From positions 2,232,001 to 2,296,000 of the forward strand of contig NZ_AP025472.1 in the NCBI RefSeq assembly GCF_024347395.1: a stretch of 64,000 nucleotides of DNA, given 5' to 3'. This document shows, piece after piece, positions 8,061-15,963 of the stretch. The notes beneath the pieces were generated by a model that worked only from the letters and a program-made list of their open reading frames with translations, did no database searches and was not told the origin of the DNA. The stretch is from Vibrio cortegadensis (GTDB taxonomy: Bacteria > Pseudomonadota > Gammaproteobacteria > Enterobacterales > Vibrionaceae). How positions within the stretch are numbered: the first letter of the stretch is position 1; each line of letters starts with the position of its first letter. Position numbers and translations under genes: made by a program.

Positions 8061-10154
8061 CTAGTTTCCAACAGCTTGTACAATGCGGATCTGTTTCTCA
8101 TCTGGAATTTCTTGATAAGACAGCACCCTTAAATTCGGTATGGTATTTTTGACAAACTTAGCCAGAGTAGAGCGTAATACTCCAGATGTGAGTAGAACTG
8201 AAGGCTCACCTTTTAATTCTTGTTCTTGCGTCGCCTGGCTTAAAGACATCTGTAATCGTTCAGCTAAACCAGGTTCAATACCTGCTGATTCTCCACCTGA
8301 CGACTGCATAGTTTGATGCAATAATTGTTCCAGTTCCGGTATCAGTGTAATCACTGGCAATTCAGGCTCTATACCATTGATTTCTTGAACAATTAGTCGT
8401 TTCAGTGATATGCGAACCGCCGCAGTAAGAATGTCAGGTTCTTGACTCTTACCCGCATACTCGGACAAGGTTTGTACAATAGTACGAATATCTCGAATTG
8501 GTATCGCCTCATTGAGCAAGTTTTGCAGCACTTTGACCACGGTTCCTAGCGGAATGAGATCAGGCACAAACCCTTCAACTAGTTTAGGCGCAGATCGACT
8601 GAGCATCTCTAACAAGTTCTGAACTTCTTCATGGCCGAGCAACTGAGATGCGTTATTCGTGAGCAATTGACTTAAATGCGTCGCCAAAACGGTGGAAGAG
8701 TCGACCACTGTGTAGCCTAGTGCCTGAGCATGTTCTCGCTGTTCAACTCGAATCCAAGTCGCTTCAAGTCCAAATGCGGGGTCAATGGTTGGTTCACCAT
8801 CGATCATTCCATACACTTGCCCCGGGTTGATCGCAAGTTCTAAGTCAGGACGAATTTCAGCCTCACCGACAGCCACCCCCATTAATGTTATGCGGTAGCT
8901 ATTGGGAGTGAGTTCCAAATTATCTCGAATATGAACAGCAGGGATAAGAAAACCAAAGTCTTGCGAAAGCTTCTTACGAACCCCTTTCACTCGCTCTAAT
9001 AATTCCCCACCCTGATCTCTATCGACCAAGGGGATTAAGCGATAGCCCACTTCTAGTCCGATAATATCAACGGGTTGTACATCATCCCACGAGAGTTCTT
9101 TCTGAGCAGGGGCTTCCCCACTTGCTGTAACTGGTAGCTTAGGCTCTTGTTTGGCCTTCTTCGCTTTCTTATCAATCAAATAAGCCCCTCCTCCCGCAAG
9201 GATGGCAAGAGATAAGAATGAGAAATGTGGCATTCCAGGTACGATACCCATGACGCCTAAAATACCCGCGGTGATCATCAAGGCCTTAGGGTTATCAAAC
9301 AGTTGAAAGACGAGCTGTTGCCCCATGTCTTCATCTGTATTTTGACGAGTAACCATCATGGCAGCGCCAATAGACAGTAAAAGAGACGGTATCTGTGCAA
9401 CCAAGCCATCACCAATGGTCAACAGCGTATAGATTTCAATCGCTTCTACGAAACCTAAATCGTACTGCACCATACCAATACTTAATCCGCCAATAATGTT
9501 AATGAACAGGATTAAAATACCGGCGATCGCATCACCTTTTACAAATTTTGACGCACCATCCATTGAACCGTAAAAGTCAGCTTCCTTGGTTACTTCAAAG
9601 CGACGTAAACGAGCTTGATCCTGATCGATTAATCCGGCATTCAAATCCGCGTCGATAGCCATTTGCTTACCTGGTAAGGCATCAAGAGTAAAGCGGGCAC
9701 TTACTTCAGAGATACGCCCTGCACCTTTTGTCACAACCATAAAGTTAATGATCATCAAGATAAGGAATACCACAAGACCAACGGCATAGTTACCGCCGAT
9801 AACGACATTACCAAACGCTTCGATTACGTTACCGGCGGCACCAGAGCCTTCATGACCATAAAGTAATACGACACGTGTTGAAGCAACGTTCAGTGCCAAC
9901 CTTAATAAGGTGGCAATCAGTAGAACCGTTGGGAAGGCCGCAAAATCTAGCGGACGGCGAGTATAGATAGTCACCAATAATACGACCATTGCAAGGGCGA
10001 TATTAAAGGTAAAAAACATATCCAGTAGAAAAGCTGGAATAGGCAAAACAACCATCGCTAGCGTTGCTAGCACCATAACCGGTGCGCCTATCGCAGGCAT
10101 CGCACGGTTTGGTATTGAAGGCAATTTATCCGCAAATGGTAGGGTAAATTTCAT
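8061..10154 (-). CDS. flhA: FlhA, flagellar type III export gate protein
   Basis: A 697-residue inner-membrane protein, the usual family length. The N-terminal half has about eight hydrophobic segments with the conserved cytoplasmic loop (FTLDALPGKQMAIDADLNAG and the following KEADFYGSMDGASKFVKGDA). The C-terminal half is the soluble nonamer-forming domain that docks export chaperones. It is the first gene of an operon reading flhA-flhF-flhG-fliA-cheYZAB, behind a sigma-54-like site about 75 bases upstream of the start codon. Confidence 0.98.
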   Translation of the reverse strand: MKFTLPFADKLPSIPNRAMPAIGAPVMVLATLAMVVLPIPAFLLDMFFTFNIALAMVVLLVTIYTRRPLDFAAFPTVLLIATLLRLALNVASTRVVLLYGHEGSGAAGNVIEAFGNVVIGGNYAVGLVVFLILMIINFMVVTKGAGRISEVSARFTLDALPGKQMAIDADLNAGLIDQDQARLRRFEVTKEADFYGSMDGASKFVKGDAIAGILILFINIIGGLSIGMVQYDLGFVEAIEIYTLLTIGDGLVAQIPSLLLSIGAAMMVTRQNTDEDMGQQLVFQLFDNPKALMITAGILGVMGIVPGMPHFSFLSLAILAGGGAYLIDKKAKKAKQEPKLPVTASGEAPAQKELSWDDVQPVDIIGLEVGYRLIPLVDRDQGGELLERVKGVRKKLSQDFGFLIPAVHIRDNLELTPNSYRITLMGVAVGEAEIRPDLELAINPGQVYGMIDGEPTIDPAFGLEATWIRVEQREHAQALGYTVVDSSTVLATHLSQLLTNNASQLLGHEEVQNLLEMLSRSAPKLVEGFVPDLIPLGTVVKVLQNLLNEAIPIRDIRTIVQTLSEYAGKSQEPDILTAAVRISLKRLIVQEINGIEPELPVITLIPELEQLLHQTMQSSGGESAGIEPGLAERLQMSLSQATQEQELKGEPSVLLTSGVLRSTLAKFVKNTIPNLRVLSYQEIPDEKQIRIVQAVGN

Positions 10155-10463
10155 ATAAAAATTGGTTATCTATCTCGGCGTAAGAACACGTCATTTAAAC
10201 AGTTTTTGGCATTAATTTCACTGACTAAGCAATTATCAGTCCAAGGTATTTGTCAAAATTATGGCAACTATCTCTAAATCCTCACCATTGACTTGAATTT
10301 GCTCGCTTGAAAATCAGCTTGTCAGTTACTCACTTCTCAAAGAACACTAGCTCTAAATTAGTCAGTCTCTGTTTAACTATAGCCCGTTAATAGTCCTTTC
10401 GTTTAGTTGGTCGCTATTTGCTTCAATATTAAGTCAGCGATAGAACTTAATCCGCATTCACCG
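10155..10463. other. flhB-flhA intergenic region, 309 bases
   Basis: No open frame of interest. It holds the sigma-54-like flhA promoter near its left end. A 7-bp inverted repeat (ATTAAGT at about 10430 with ACTTAAT after 10 bases) lies near the flhB stop but has no T-tract, so I do not call a terminator for the fliK-flhB operon; read-through into flhA is possible. Confidence 0.6.
10228..10243 (-). promoter_or_regulatory. sigma-54 promoter of flhA
   Basis: Minus strand reads TGGACTGATAATTGCT: GG and GC are in the exact -24/-12 register of the TGGCAC-N5-TTGC consensus. The predicted start site is about 60 bases before the flhA ATG. The -24 box is imperfect (TGGACT for TGGCAC), but flhA is a known FlrA/sigma-54 (class II) target in V. 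cholerae. Confidence 0.65.
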
Positions 10464-11594
10464 TTAATGTCGAAGTTCTGGAGGGATCGTAATATTTTTA
10501 GGGTCGAGCTTCGGTCGCTGTCCACCACGTTTACGGTACTGCTTTAGTTGGAAGACATAAGCAAGGATCTGCGCAACTGCGGTAAAGAGGCCATCTGGAA
10601 TTTCTTGTTCTAGCTCTGTGGTGTGATAAAGCGCACGGGCAAGGGGCGGAGCTGGAATAATATAAATATCGTGCTCGCGAGCTACTTCTCGTATCTTCAT
10701 TGCCATATGGTCAACCCCTTTCGCGACCACTACGGGCGTTCTATCTTTGTCTTGTTTATAGCGTAATGCTACTGAGAAGTGCTCTGGGTTGGTTACGATG
10801 ACATCCGCATCGGGAATGTCTGCCATCATACGACGCTGCGCTGCCTCTCTCTGCAACATCCGGATCCGCCCTTTTACTTCAGGCTTACCTTCAGTGTCCT
10901 TATACTCATCTTTGACTTCTTGCTTGGTCATTTTCAGTTGATCAGCGTGTTGCCATATTTGAAAAGGAATATCGATGGCGACGACAATCAACAATGAACA
11001 ACTAATAAGCAGAACAAAGTTCAATAGAATATCAAGGGCGTGGAATATATTTTGTGGATAGACGTCCATGCTCAATTGCATTAGATCAGCTTGTGATTTT
11101 TGGATCAGATAAACGGCTACACCAGACACTAATCCAACTTTGAGTATCGATTTAACCAGCTCTACCCAACTTTGCATTCCGACCATGCGCTTAAGACCGC
11201 TCATCGGGTTCATTTTTGATGCTTTAGGCATGGCCGCTTCAACAGAAAAACTGACACCGCCAACACCCGCAGCTCCAATTATTGCGGCGACAAACAAGAT
11301 AAATATGATGAGCAGCAGTGGAAATATCAACCCTCCTACCGCTCCTGCTGCGATTTCGAGGAGCTTAGAGGCATTGAAAATCTCTTCACGGCTAAGTGTG
11401 AACATTCTACCCATCGCTTCGAAGAGAGCTTTCGCTAGCCCATCTCCGAACCACATGAGAGATATCGCCCCAACGATAAGGACTGATGCTGACGCTAATT
11501 CTTTTGACCTTGCAACCTGCCCTTTCTCTTTTGCCTGTTGCAAGCGTTTGGGCGTGGCGTCTTCTGTGCGTTCTTGACCATCGGATTCTGACAA
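10464..11594 (-). CDS. flhB: FlhB, flagellar export switch protein
   Basis: A 376-residue inner-membrane protein that switches export specificity from rod/hook to filament. It begins MSESDGQERTEDATPKRL, typical of the family, followed by four membrane segments and a cytoplasmic domain. The autocleavage site reads VTNPEHFSVALRY, i.e. N-P-E-H instead of the common N-P-T-H; the Asn-Pro bond used for self-cleavage is kept. It is the last gene of the fliK-to-flhB operon, 9 bases after fliR. Confidence 0.97.
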   Translation of the reverse strand: MSESDGQERTEDATPKRLQQAKEKGQVARSKELASASVLIVGAISLMWFGDGLAKALFEAMGRMFTLSREEIFNASKLLEIAAGAVGGLIFPLLLIIFILFVAAIIGAAGVGGVSFSVEAAMPKASKMNPMSGLKRMVGMQSWVELVKSILKVGLVSGVAVYLIQKSQADLMQLSMDVYPQNIFHALDILLNFVLLISCSLLIVVAIDIPFQIWQHADQLKMTKQEVKDEYKDTEGKPEVKGRIRMLQREAAQRRMMADIPDADVIVTNPEHFSVALRYKQDKDRTPVVVAKGVDHMAMKIREVAREHDIYIIPAPPLARALYHTTELEQEIPDGLFTAVAQILAYVFQLKQYRKRGGQRPKLDPKNITIPPELRH

Positions 11595-11603
11595 ATCGGC
11601 CCC

Positions 11604-12386
11604 CTAACAATTCAACCGGATCAGGCGGCAAATTTGTTGCTCACCTTCCATCCAGAATAGTTCATAGTGGCTAAACAAGCCGCCAAGAATGTACCAACAG
11701 AGCATTAAACCAACCAGCAATGCGAAGGCAAAACCCAAAGAGAAAATGTTTAACTGAGGAGCGGCACGCGTCATTACGCCAAATGAGAGGTTGATGGTCA
11801 GCAGTGCGATAATGCCTGACAGGGACATGCTCAGTGCCGTTTTGAACATGATGCCGAGCCACAACGCTAACTCTCTAAAATCAACCGTCGTCAACGAACC
11901 GGAACCAATCGGCAATGTTGTAAAACTGAAAATAACTAATTGAAGCATCTTTAAATGCCCATTAGTCGAGAGGAAAAACATGGTCGCTAAAAACATAAAT
12001 AACTGACCAAGTACTGGCGTATTTTGCCCGTTCGCAGGGTCAACCATAGAGGCGAAACCCAAACTCGATTGCATACCCAATATTTGACCAAGCATAACAA
12101 ATGTCTGGATCATAAATTGAGTCACCATCCCCATGGCAACACCGATAATCAACTGTTCGAGAACCGTGATAAACCCTTTAAATGAGAGCAGTTCGATATT
12201 GGTTGGTACAGCAGGTATTGCAGGCATCACAGCTAAGGTGATCGCTAACCCCAAATAAAGACGTATTCTAGGCGACACAAACCTTGCCCCTGTTACCGTC
12301 ATCACCATTAACATGGCAGATATTCTGGTATAGGGCCAAAAGTAGTTGGCAAGCCAATCTAATACAACCGTTGTGGGGTATTCCAT
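11604..12386 (-). CDS. fliR: FliR, flagellar export gate membrane protein
   Basis: A 260-residue, highly hydrophobic protein with about six membrane segments, starting MEYPTTVVLDWLANYFWPYTR. It is part of the FliP-FliQ-FliR export-gate complex in the centre of the MS ring. It lies 8 bases after fliQ and 9 bases before flhB, the usual order. Length is normal for FliR. Confidence 0.96.
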   Translation of the reverse strand: MEYPTTVVLDWLANYFWPYTRISAMLMVMTVTGARFVSPRIRLYLGLAITLAVMPAIPAVPTNIELLSFKGFITVLEQLIIGVAMGMVTQFMIQTFVMLGQILGMQSSLGFASMVDPANGQNTPVLGQLFMFLATMFFLSTNGHLKMLQLVIFSFTTLPIGSGSLTTVDFRELALWLGIMFKTALSMSLSGIIALLTINLSFGVMTRAAPQLNIFSLGFAFALLVGLMLCWYILGGLFSHYELFWMEGEQQICRLIRLNC

Positions 12387-12394
12387 CGTCGTTC

Positions 12395-12664
12395 CTAGTA
12401 AAGAACTTGTGGTAATCGTTCGACGATACTAAAAAAGAACTCCATCATCATCTGTGTCATCCAGTGAGCGAATAGCATCAACGATAATAGGGTCACAATC
12501 AAACGGGGTAAGAAACTCAGTGTTTGTTCGTTAATTGACGTGGCGGCTTGGAAAATCGCCACCACTAAACCGATCATCAAACTCGGTATGATGATCGCAC
12601 ACACCATGATCAGAACCATCCACAGTGCGTCTCTAAAGAGTTCGACAAACATTTCAGGAGTCAT
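12395..12664 (-). CDS. fliQ: FliQ, flagellar export gate membrane protein
   Basis: An 89-residue protein with two membrane segments (about 15-40 and 52-75), starting MTPEMFVELFRDALWMVL and containing QAATSINEQTLSFLPR, the family signature. Partner of FliP and FliR. It lies between fliP (13 bases) and fliR. Confidence 0.96.
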   Translation of the reverse strand: MTPEMFVELFRDALWMVLIMVCAIIIPSLMIGLVVAIFQAATSINEQTLSFLPRLIVTLLSLMLFAHWMTQMMMEFFFSIVERLPQVLY

Positions 12665-12677
12665 AGGTTACTCCTCG

Positions 12678-13553
12678 TCACAATGCAAAACTGCTGGCTA
12701 AGGTGGATAAAATAAGGTTCCAACCATCAACCAATACAAACAACATGAGTTTAAATGGCAAAGAGACAATCATCGGAGATAGCATCATCATACCCATTGC
12801 CATCAAAATGGAGGCCACTACCAAATCGATAATCAAAAATGGTAAGAACAGCATAAACCCAATTTGGAAAGCCGTTTTTAGCTCGGAAGTAATGAACGCC
12901 GGAATCAACACTGCTAACGAGACATCTTCAGGGTTTCTCACTTCTGCCCCAGAGATCTCAACAAACGTCTCCAGATCTTTTACTCTGGTTTGTTTCAGCA
13001 TGAAAGTTTTCATCGGTTCTTGTGCGGCATCAAAGGCTGCACGAGCGGTTATCTGCTCATTTAAGTAGGGTTGAATCGCCTGTTCGTTCACTTGATCAAG
13101 TACTGGGGACATAATAAAGAATGTCAAAAAGATCGAAATACCAATAATGACTTGATTTGAAGGTGTTTGCTGTAGGCCCATCGCCTGCCGCAGAATAGAC
13201 ATGACCACCACAATACGCGTGAATGAGGTCATCAAAATCACCATCGCAGGCAAGAAGCCTAGCATGGTCATTAAGGCTAAAATTTGTAAGTTTACCGAAT
13301 AATCCTCACTTCCATCGGGATTACTGGTCATGGTAAAGGCTGGAATACCTGCGCCATTTACGCTACTCATTGAGCTGCGTGATGCTCCTTGCTCTTTCTC
13401 CATCGCAGAGACAGTCACACTTTCTGAGGTCGCAGCTGAATTAGGAAGAACCGTTTCAAGCTCTTCTTGGGCAAGTGAGAATGGAGAGAGTAGCAATGCA
13501 CCGAGGATCGCCACGTATATCAATAGGGTATTCAACGCGCTATTTCTTTTCAT
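12678..13553 (-). CDS. fliP: FliP, flagellar export gate membrane protein
   Basis: A 291-residue protein with a cleavable-type signal sequence at the N-terminus (hydrophobic LLIYVAILGALLLSPFSLAQ), then a 50-residue low-complexity stretch, then the conserved FliP core (SFTRIVVVMSILRQAMGLQQ, PSNQVIIGISIFLTFF, FMLKQTR, PAFITSELKTAFQIGF) with four membrane segments. It overlaps the fliO end by 14 bases. The stretch between signal and core is longer than in enteric FliP. Confidence 0.96.
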   Translation of the reverse strand: MKRNSALNTLLIYVAILGALLLSPFSLAQEELETVLPNSAATSESVTVSAMEKEQGASRSSMSSVNGAGIPAFTMTSNPDGSEDYSVNLQILALMTMLGFLPAMVILMTSFTRIVVVMSILRQAMGLQQTPSNQVIIGISIFLTFFIMSPVLDQVNEQAIQPYLNEQITARAAFDAAQEPMKTFMLKQTRVKDLETFVEISGAEVRNPEDVSLAVLIPAFITSELKTAFQIGFMLFLPFLIIDLVVASILMAMGMMMLSPMIVSLPFKLMLFVLVDGWNLILSTLASSFAL

Positions 13554-13941
13554 TTTTTGTTAATAGCTGGCTTAGCTGATTTGAAAACTGGCTTTTCTCC
13601 AGCTCCTCCTGTTTTATAGGGGTATCTAGTTTCGAAATTAGCTGGATCGATTGAGACGTAATCCCCACTAAAAACTGCTCTTCTCCGGCCTGCACCACTG
13701 CGATTCTTTCTTTCGTCCCCACTGCAATTTGGCGAACAATACTTAAATCTTTTTGGTTAATCAGCGAAGGCACTTTCATGCGTTTCAGCATAAAGGCGAG
13801 AAAAAAGATAAAGGCAAGAACCAACAAAAGCGACCCAAATGTGGTCGCTAAATCCAGTTGAGTTGGTGGCGCTGCCATCGCTTGGCTAGAAAACAGCCCA
13901 CAGCTCACCAACAAATATTGAACACCTAACTTACGTGGCAT
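13540..13941 (-). CDS. fliO: FliO, export-gate assembly protein
   Basis: About 133 residues from the ATG at 13941. I prefer this start because the in-frame upstream start at 13989 would overlap fliN by 41 bases, while 13941 lies 7 bases after the fliN stop with an AGG-containing leader. The protein has a signal-like N-terminus (YLLVSCGLFSSQAMA), one strong membrane segment (FGSLLLVLAFIFFLAFML) and a small cytoplasmic domain. FliO stabilises FliP while the gate assembles. Confidence 0.88.
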   Translation of the reverse strand: MPRKLGVQYLLVSCGLFSSQAMAAPPTQLDLATTFGSLLLVLAFIFFLAFMLKRMKVPSLINQKDLSIVRQIAVGTKERIAVVQAGEEQFLVGITSQSIQLISKLDTPIKQEELEKSQFSNQLSQLLTKNEKK

Positions 13942-13948
13942 TAATGAT

Positions 13949-14365
13949 CTACCTAAGCTTCTTAATACGTTCGGTCTGGCTGATAACATCCGTCAGGCGA
14001 ATACCAAACTTATCATTCACGACAACCACTTCGCCGTGAGCAATCAAGGTGCCATTAACCATCACATCCAAAGATTCACCGGCAACACGGTCTAACTCAA
14101 CCACTGAACCTTGGTTTAATTGCAAAAGATTTCGAATGCTAATTTGAGAGCGTCCAACCTCCATAGAGATGGTCACTGGAATATCCATTATCGTATCGAG
14201 CTTACGTCGCTCATCTTCGGATATTGGTGCTGACGAATCTTGTAACTCTTCAAGAGGCGCAGCCATGATCTCATCAACATCTATACTTGGTGCACTTGGA
14301 TCTTCACCCAATGCGGCAGCCCACTCATCCGCTAGCTTTTGGTCGTCACTTGGTTCCATTCTCAA
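13949..14365 (-). CDS. fliN: FliN, flagellar motor switch (C-ring) protein
   Basis: A 138-residue protein. The N-terminal half is acidic and variable; the C-terminal SpoA domain begins at IMDIPVTISMEVGRSQI and contains LLQLNQGSVVELDRVAGE and NDKFGIRLTDV, the family core. It forms the lower C-ring with FliM and binds FliH. It starts 11 bases after the fliM stop. Confidence 0.97.
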   Translation of the reverse strand: MRMEPSDDQKLADEWAAALGEDPSAPSIDVDEIMAAPLEELQDSSAPISEDERRKLDTIMDIPVTISMEVGRSQISIRNLLQLNQGSVVELDRVAGESLDVMVNGTLIAHGEVVVVNDKFGIRLTDVISQTERIKKLR

Positions 14366-14376
14366 TACCTATTATT

Positions 14377-15426
14377 TTATTCTTCACTTTGCTCTTCAGC
14401 ATCAAGATCAGACATGATGTCTTTACCCAAGAATGCTAGATCCGTTTTCACTACATGTGGTCTGCTAATTTTCTCAGACACTTGAACTGCAAGTTTTTCA
14501 CCTGAACGCCCCATCTTAACTCGGTAAGTGGGTAGCTCTTCAACAAACATGGTGGCATGTTTAGGCATTTCCATCGGGATCACATCACCCGGTTGCAGTT
14601 CCATTAAATCTCTTAATGAAATGTCTTGTTCCAATAGATTAACTCTGAAGTTGACCGGAACATCCATAATTTCGTCACGAAGTGCGGTGCTCCAACGAAC
14701 GTCAGTTTCCATTTTGTCGGATTGGACACCAGCATCAAGCAATTCTCGGATTGGCTCTACCATCGAATACGGCATAACGACGTGGAAATCACCACCACCA
14801 CCATCCACTTCAATATGGAATGAACTAACAACGATCACTTCCGTCGGGCTCACAATGTTTGCCATACTTGGGTTTACTTCAGAATCAAGATACTCAAACT
14901 CAACGCCCATCACTGGCGACCATGCTTCCTTGTAATCTTCAAATACGATTTTCAGAAGTAACTGTATGATCCTGCGCTCTGTGGGAGTAAACTCACGGCC
15001 TTCAATTTTCGCATGAAAACGTCCATCGCCACCAAAAAAGTTTTCTACCAAAATGAACACTAATCGCGCTTCCATGGTAACCAGAGCCGTTCCTTTTAGA
15101 GGTCGGAAACGCACCATATTCAAACTGGTTGGAACGTATAGTGTATTTTGATACTCACCAAACTTCATCATCTGAACGCCGTTTATCGACACTTCAGCCG
15201 TTTTTCTCAGCATGTTAAATAAGCTGACTCGCATATGCCGAGCAAAACGCTCATTGATAAGTTCCAAGGTCGGCATTCGACCACGAACAATTCTGTCTTG
15301 AGATGAAAAATCAAAACTCGTGGCACCTTCAACCTCGGCACCAATATCGTCATCATCAATATCATCAACATCATCAACGCCGTGTAACAGCGCATCAATT
15401 TCGTCTTGGCTTAATAGATCAGTCAC
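14377..15426 (-). CDS. fliM: FliM, flagellar motor switch protein, CheY-P target
   Basis: A 349-residue C-ring protein. The extreme N-terminus MTDLLSQDEIDALLHG is the CheY-P-binding peptide. The middle domain contains FGGDGRF and RREDM-like GREFTPTERRI sequences, and the C-terminal SpoA domain (VPVNFRVNLLEQDISL) pairs with FliN. It starts 7 bases after the fliL stop, the usual order. Confidence 0.97.
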   Translation of the reverse strand: MTDLLSQDEIDALLHGVDDVDDIDDDDIGAEVEGATSFDFSSQDRIVRGRMPTLELINERFARHMRVSLFNMLRKTAEVSINGVQMMKFGEYQNTLYVPTSLNMVRFRPLKGTALVTMEARLVFILVENFFGGDGRFHAKIEGREFTPTERRIIQLLLKIVFEDYKEAWSPVMGVEFEYLDSEVNPSMANIVSPTEVIVVSSFHIEVDGGGGDFHVVMPYSMVEPIRELLDAGVQSDKMETDVRWSTALRDEIMDVPVNFRVNLLEQDISLRDLMELQPGDVIPMEMPKHATMFVEELPTYRVKMGRSGEKLAVQVSEKISRPHVVKTDLAFLGKDIMSDLDAEEQSEE

Positions 15427-15433
15427 GTAACAC

Positions 15434-15931
15434 CTATTGAATTACGAAATCAGTGAAAAGTACCTTCTCAATAACAGGTTTCCCTACCGCTTTGGTCAAA
15501 CTTGCTTTTACGTCTTCTGTCGCTTTGTTTCGCAATTCCACACGACCTGTTGCCGAACGTAATTGATTCACTGTGGCGGAAGCAAAAGTAGCAAGCAGTG
15601 CACTTTCGATTAAAGGAGAGTGGTAGCGTGCTGCATTTTCATTTTCGCTGCCTCGAACCATCAACTGAACTTTAATTTGTACTAAACGATCTCTTTTGTC
15701 CCCAGTAACATTAAATAAGAAAGGCTGAGGAATATTTACGTAAGCGGCGAGATTTTCTACTGCAATTGGCGCCGCTTCTTGCGTTCCGCTTTGTTCAGGT
15801 GAGCTATCTGACCCCATAAAGAAAAAGGCAGCACCACCGCCACCAGCTAATAGTACGACCACGGCAATAATTATGATTAAGAGCTTACTCTTTCCTTTTG
15901 GCGCTTCGCCTGTTTCTACTTCGTCAGCCAT
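15434..15931 (-). CDS. fliL: FliL, flagellar basal-body/stator-associated membrane protein
   Basis: A 165-residue protein with a short charged cytoplasmic N-terminus, one membrane segment (LLIIIIAVVVLLAGGGGAAFFFM) abbreviated here by its first residues, and a periplasmic domain ending in VIEKVLFTDFVIQ. FliL forms rings around stators and supports torque. It lies between fliK (32 bases upstream) and fliM. Confidence 0.94.
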   Translation of the reverse strand: MADEVETGEAPKGKSKLLIIIIAVVVLLAGGGGAAFFFMGSDSSPEQSGTQEAAPIAVENLAAYVNIPQPFLFNVTGDKRDRLVQIKVQLMVRGSENENAARYHSPLIESALLATFASATVNQLRSATGRVELRNKATEDVKASLTKAVGKPVIEKVLFTDFVIQ

Positions 15932-15963
15932 AATTGTCTCTAGGTTATTATTTTATTGTTAGT

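Noticed and set aside
11407..11631. Minus-strand frame across the fliR-flhB junction
   Set aside because: Lies in another frame over the ends of two clear flagellar genes, with no family resemblance.
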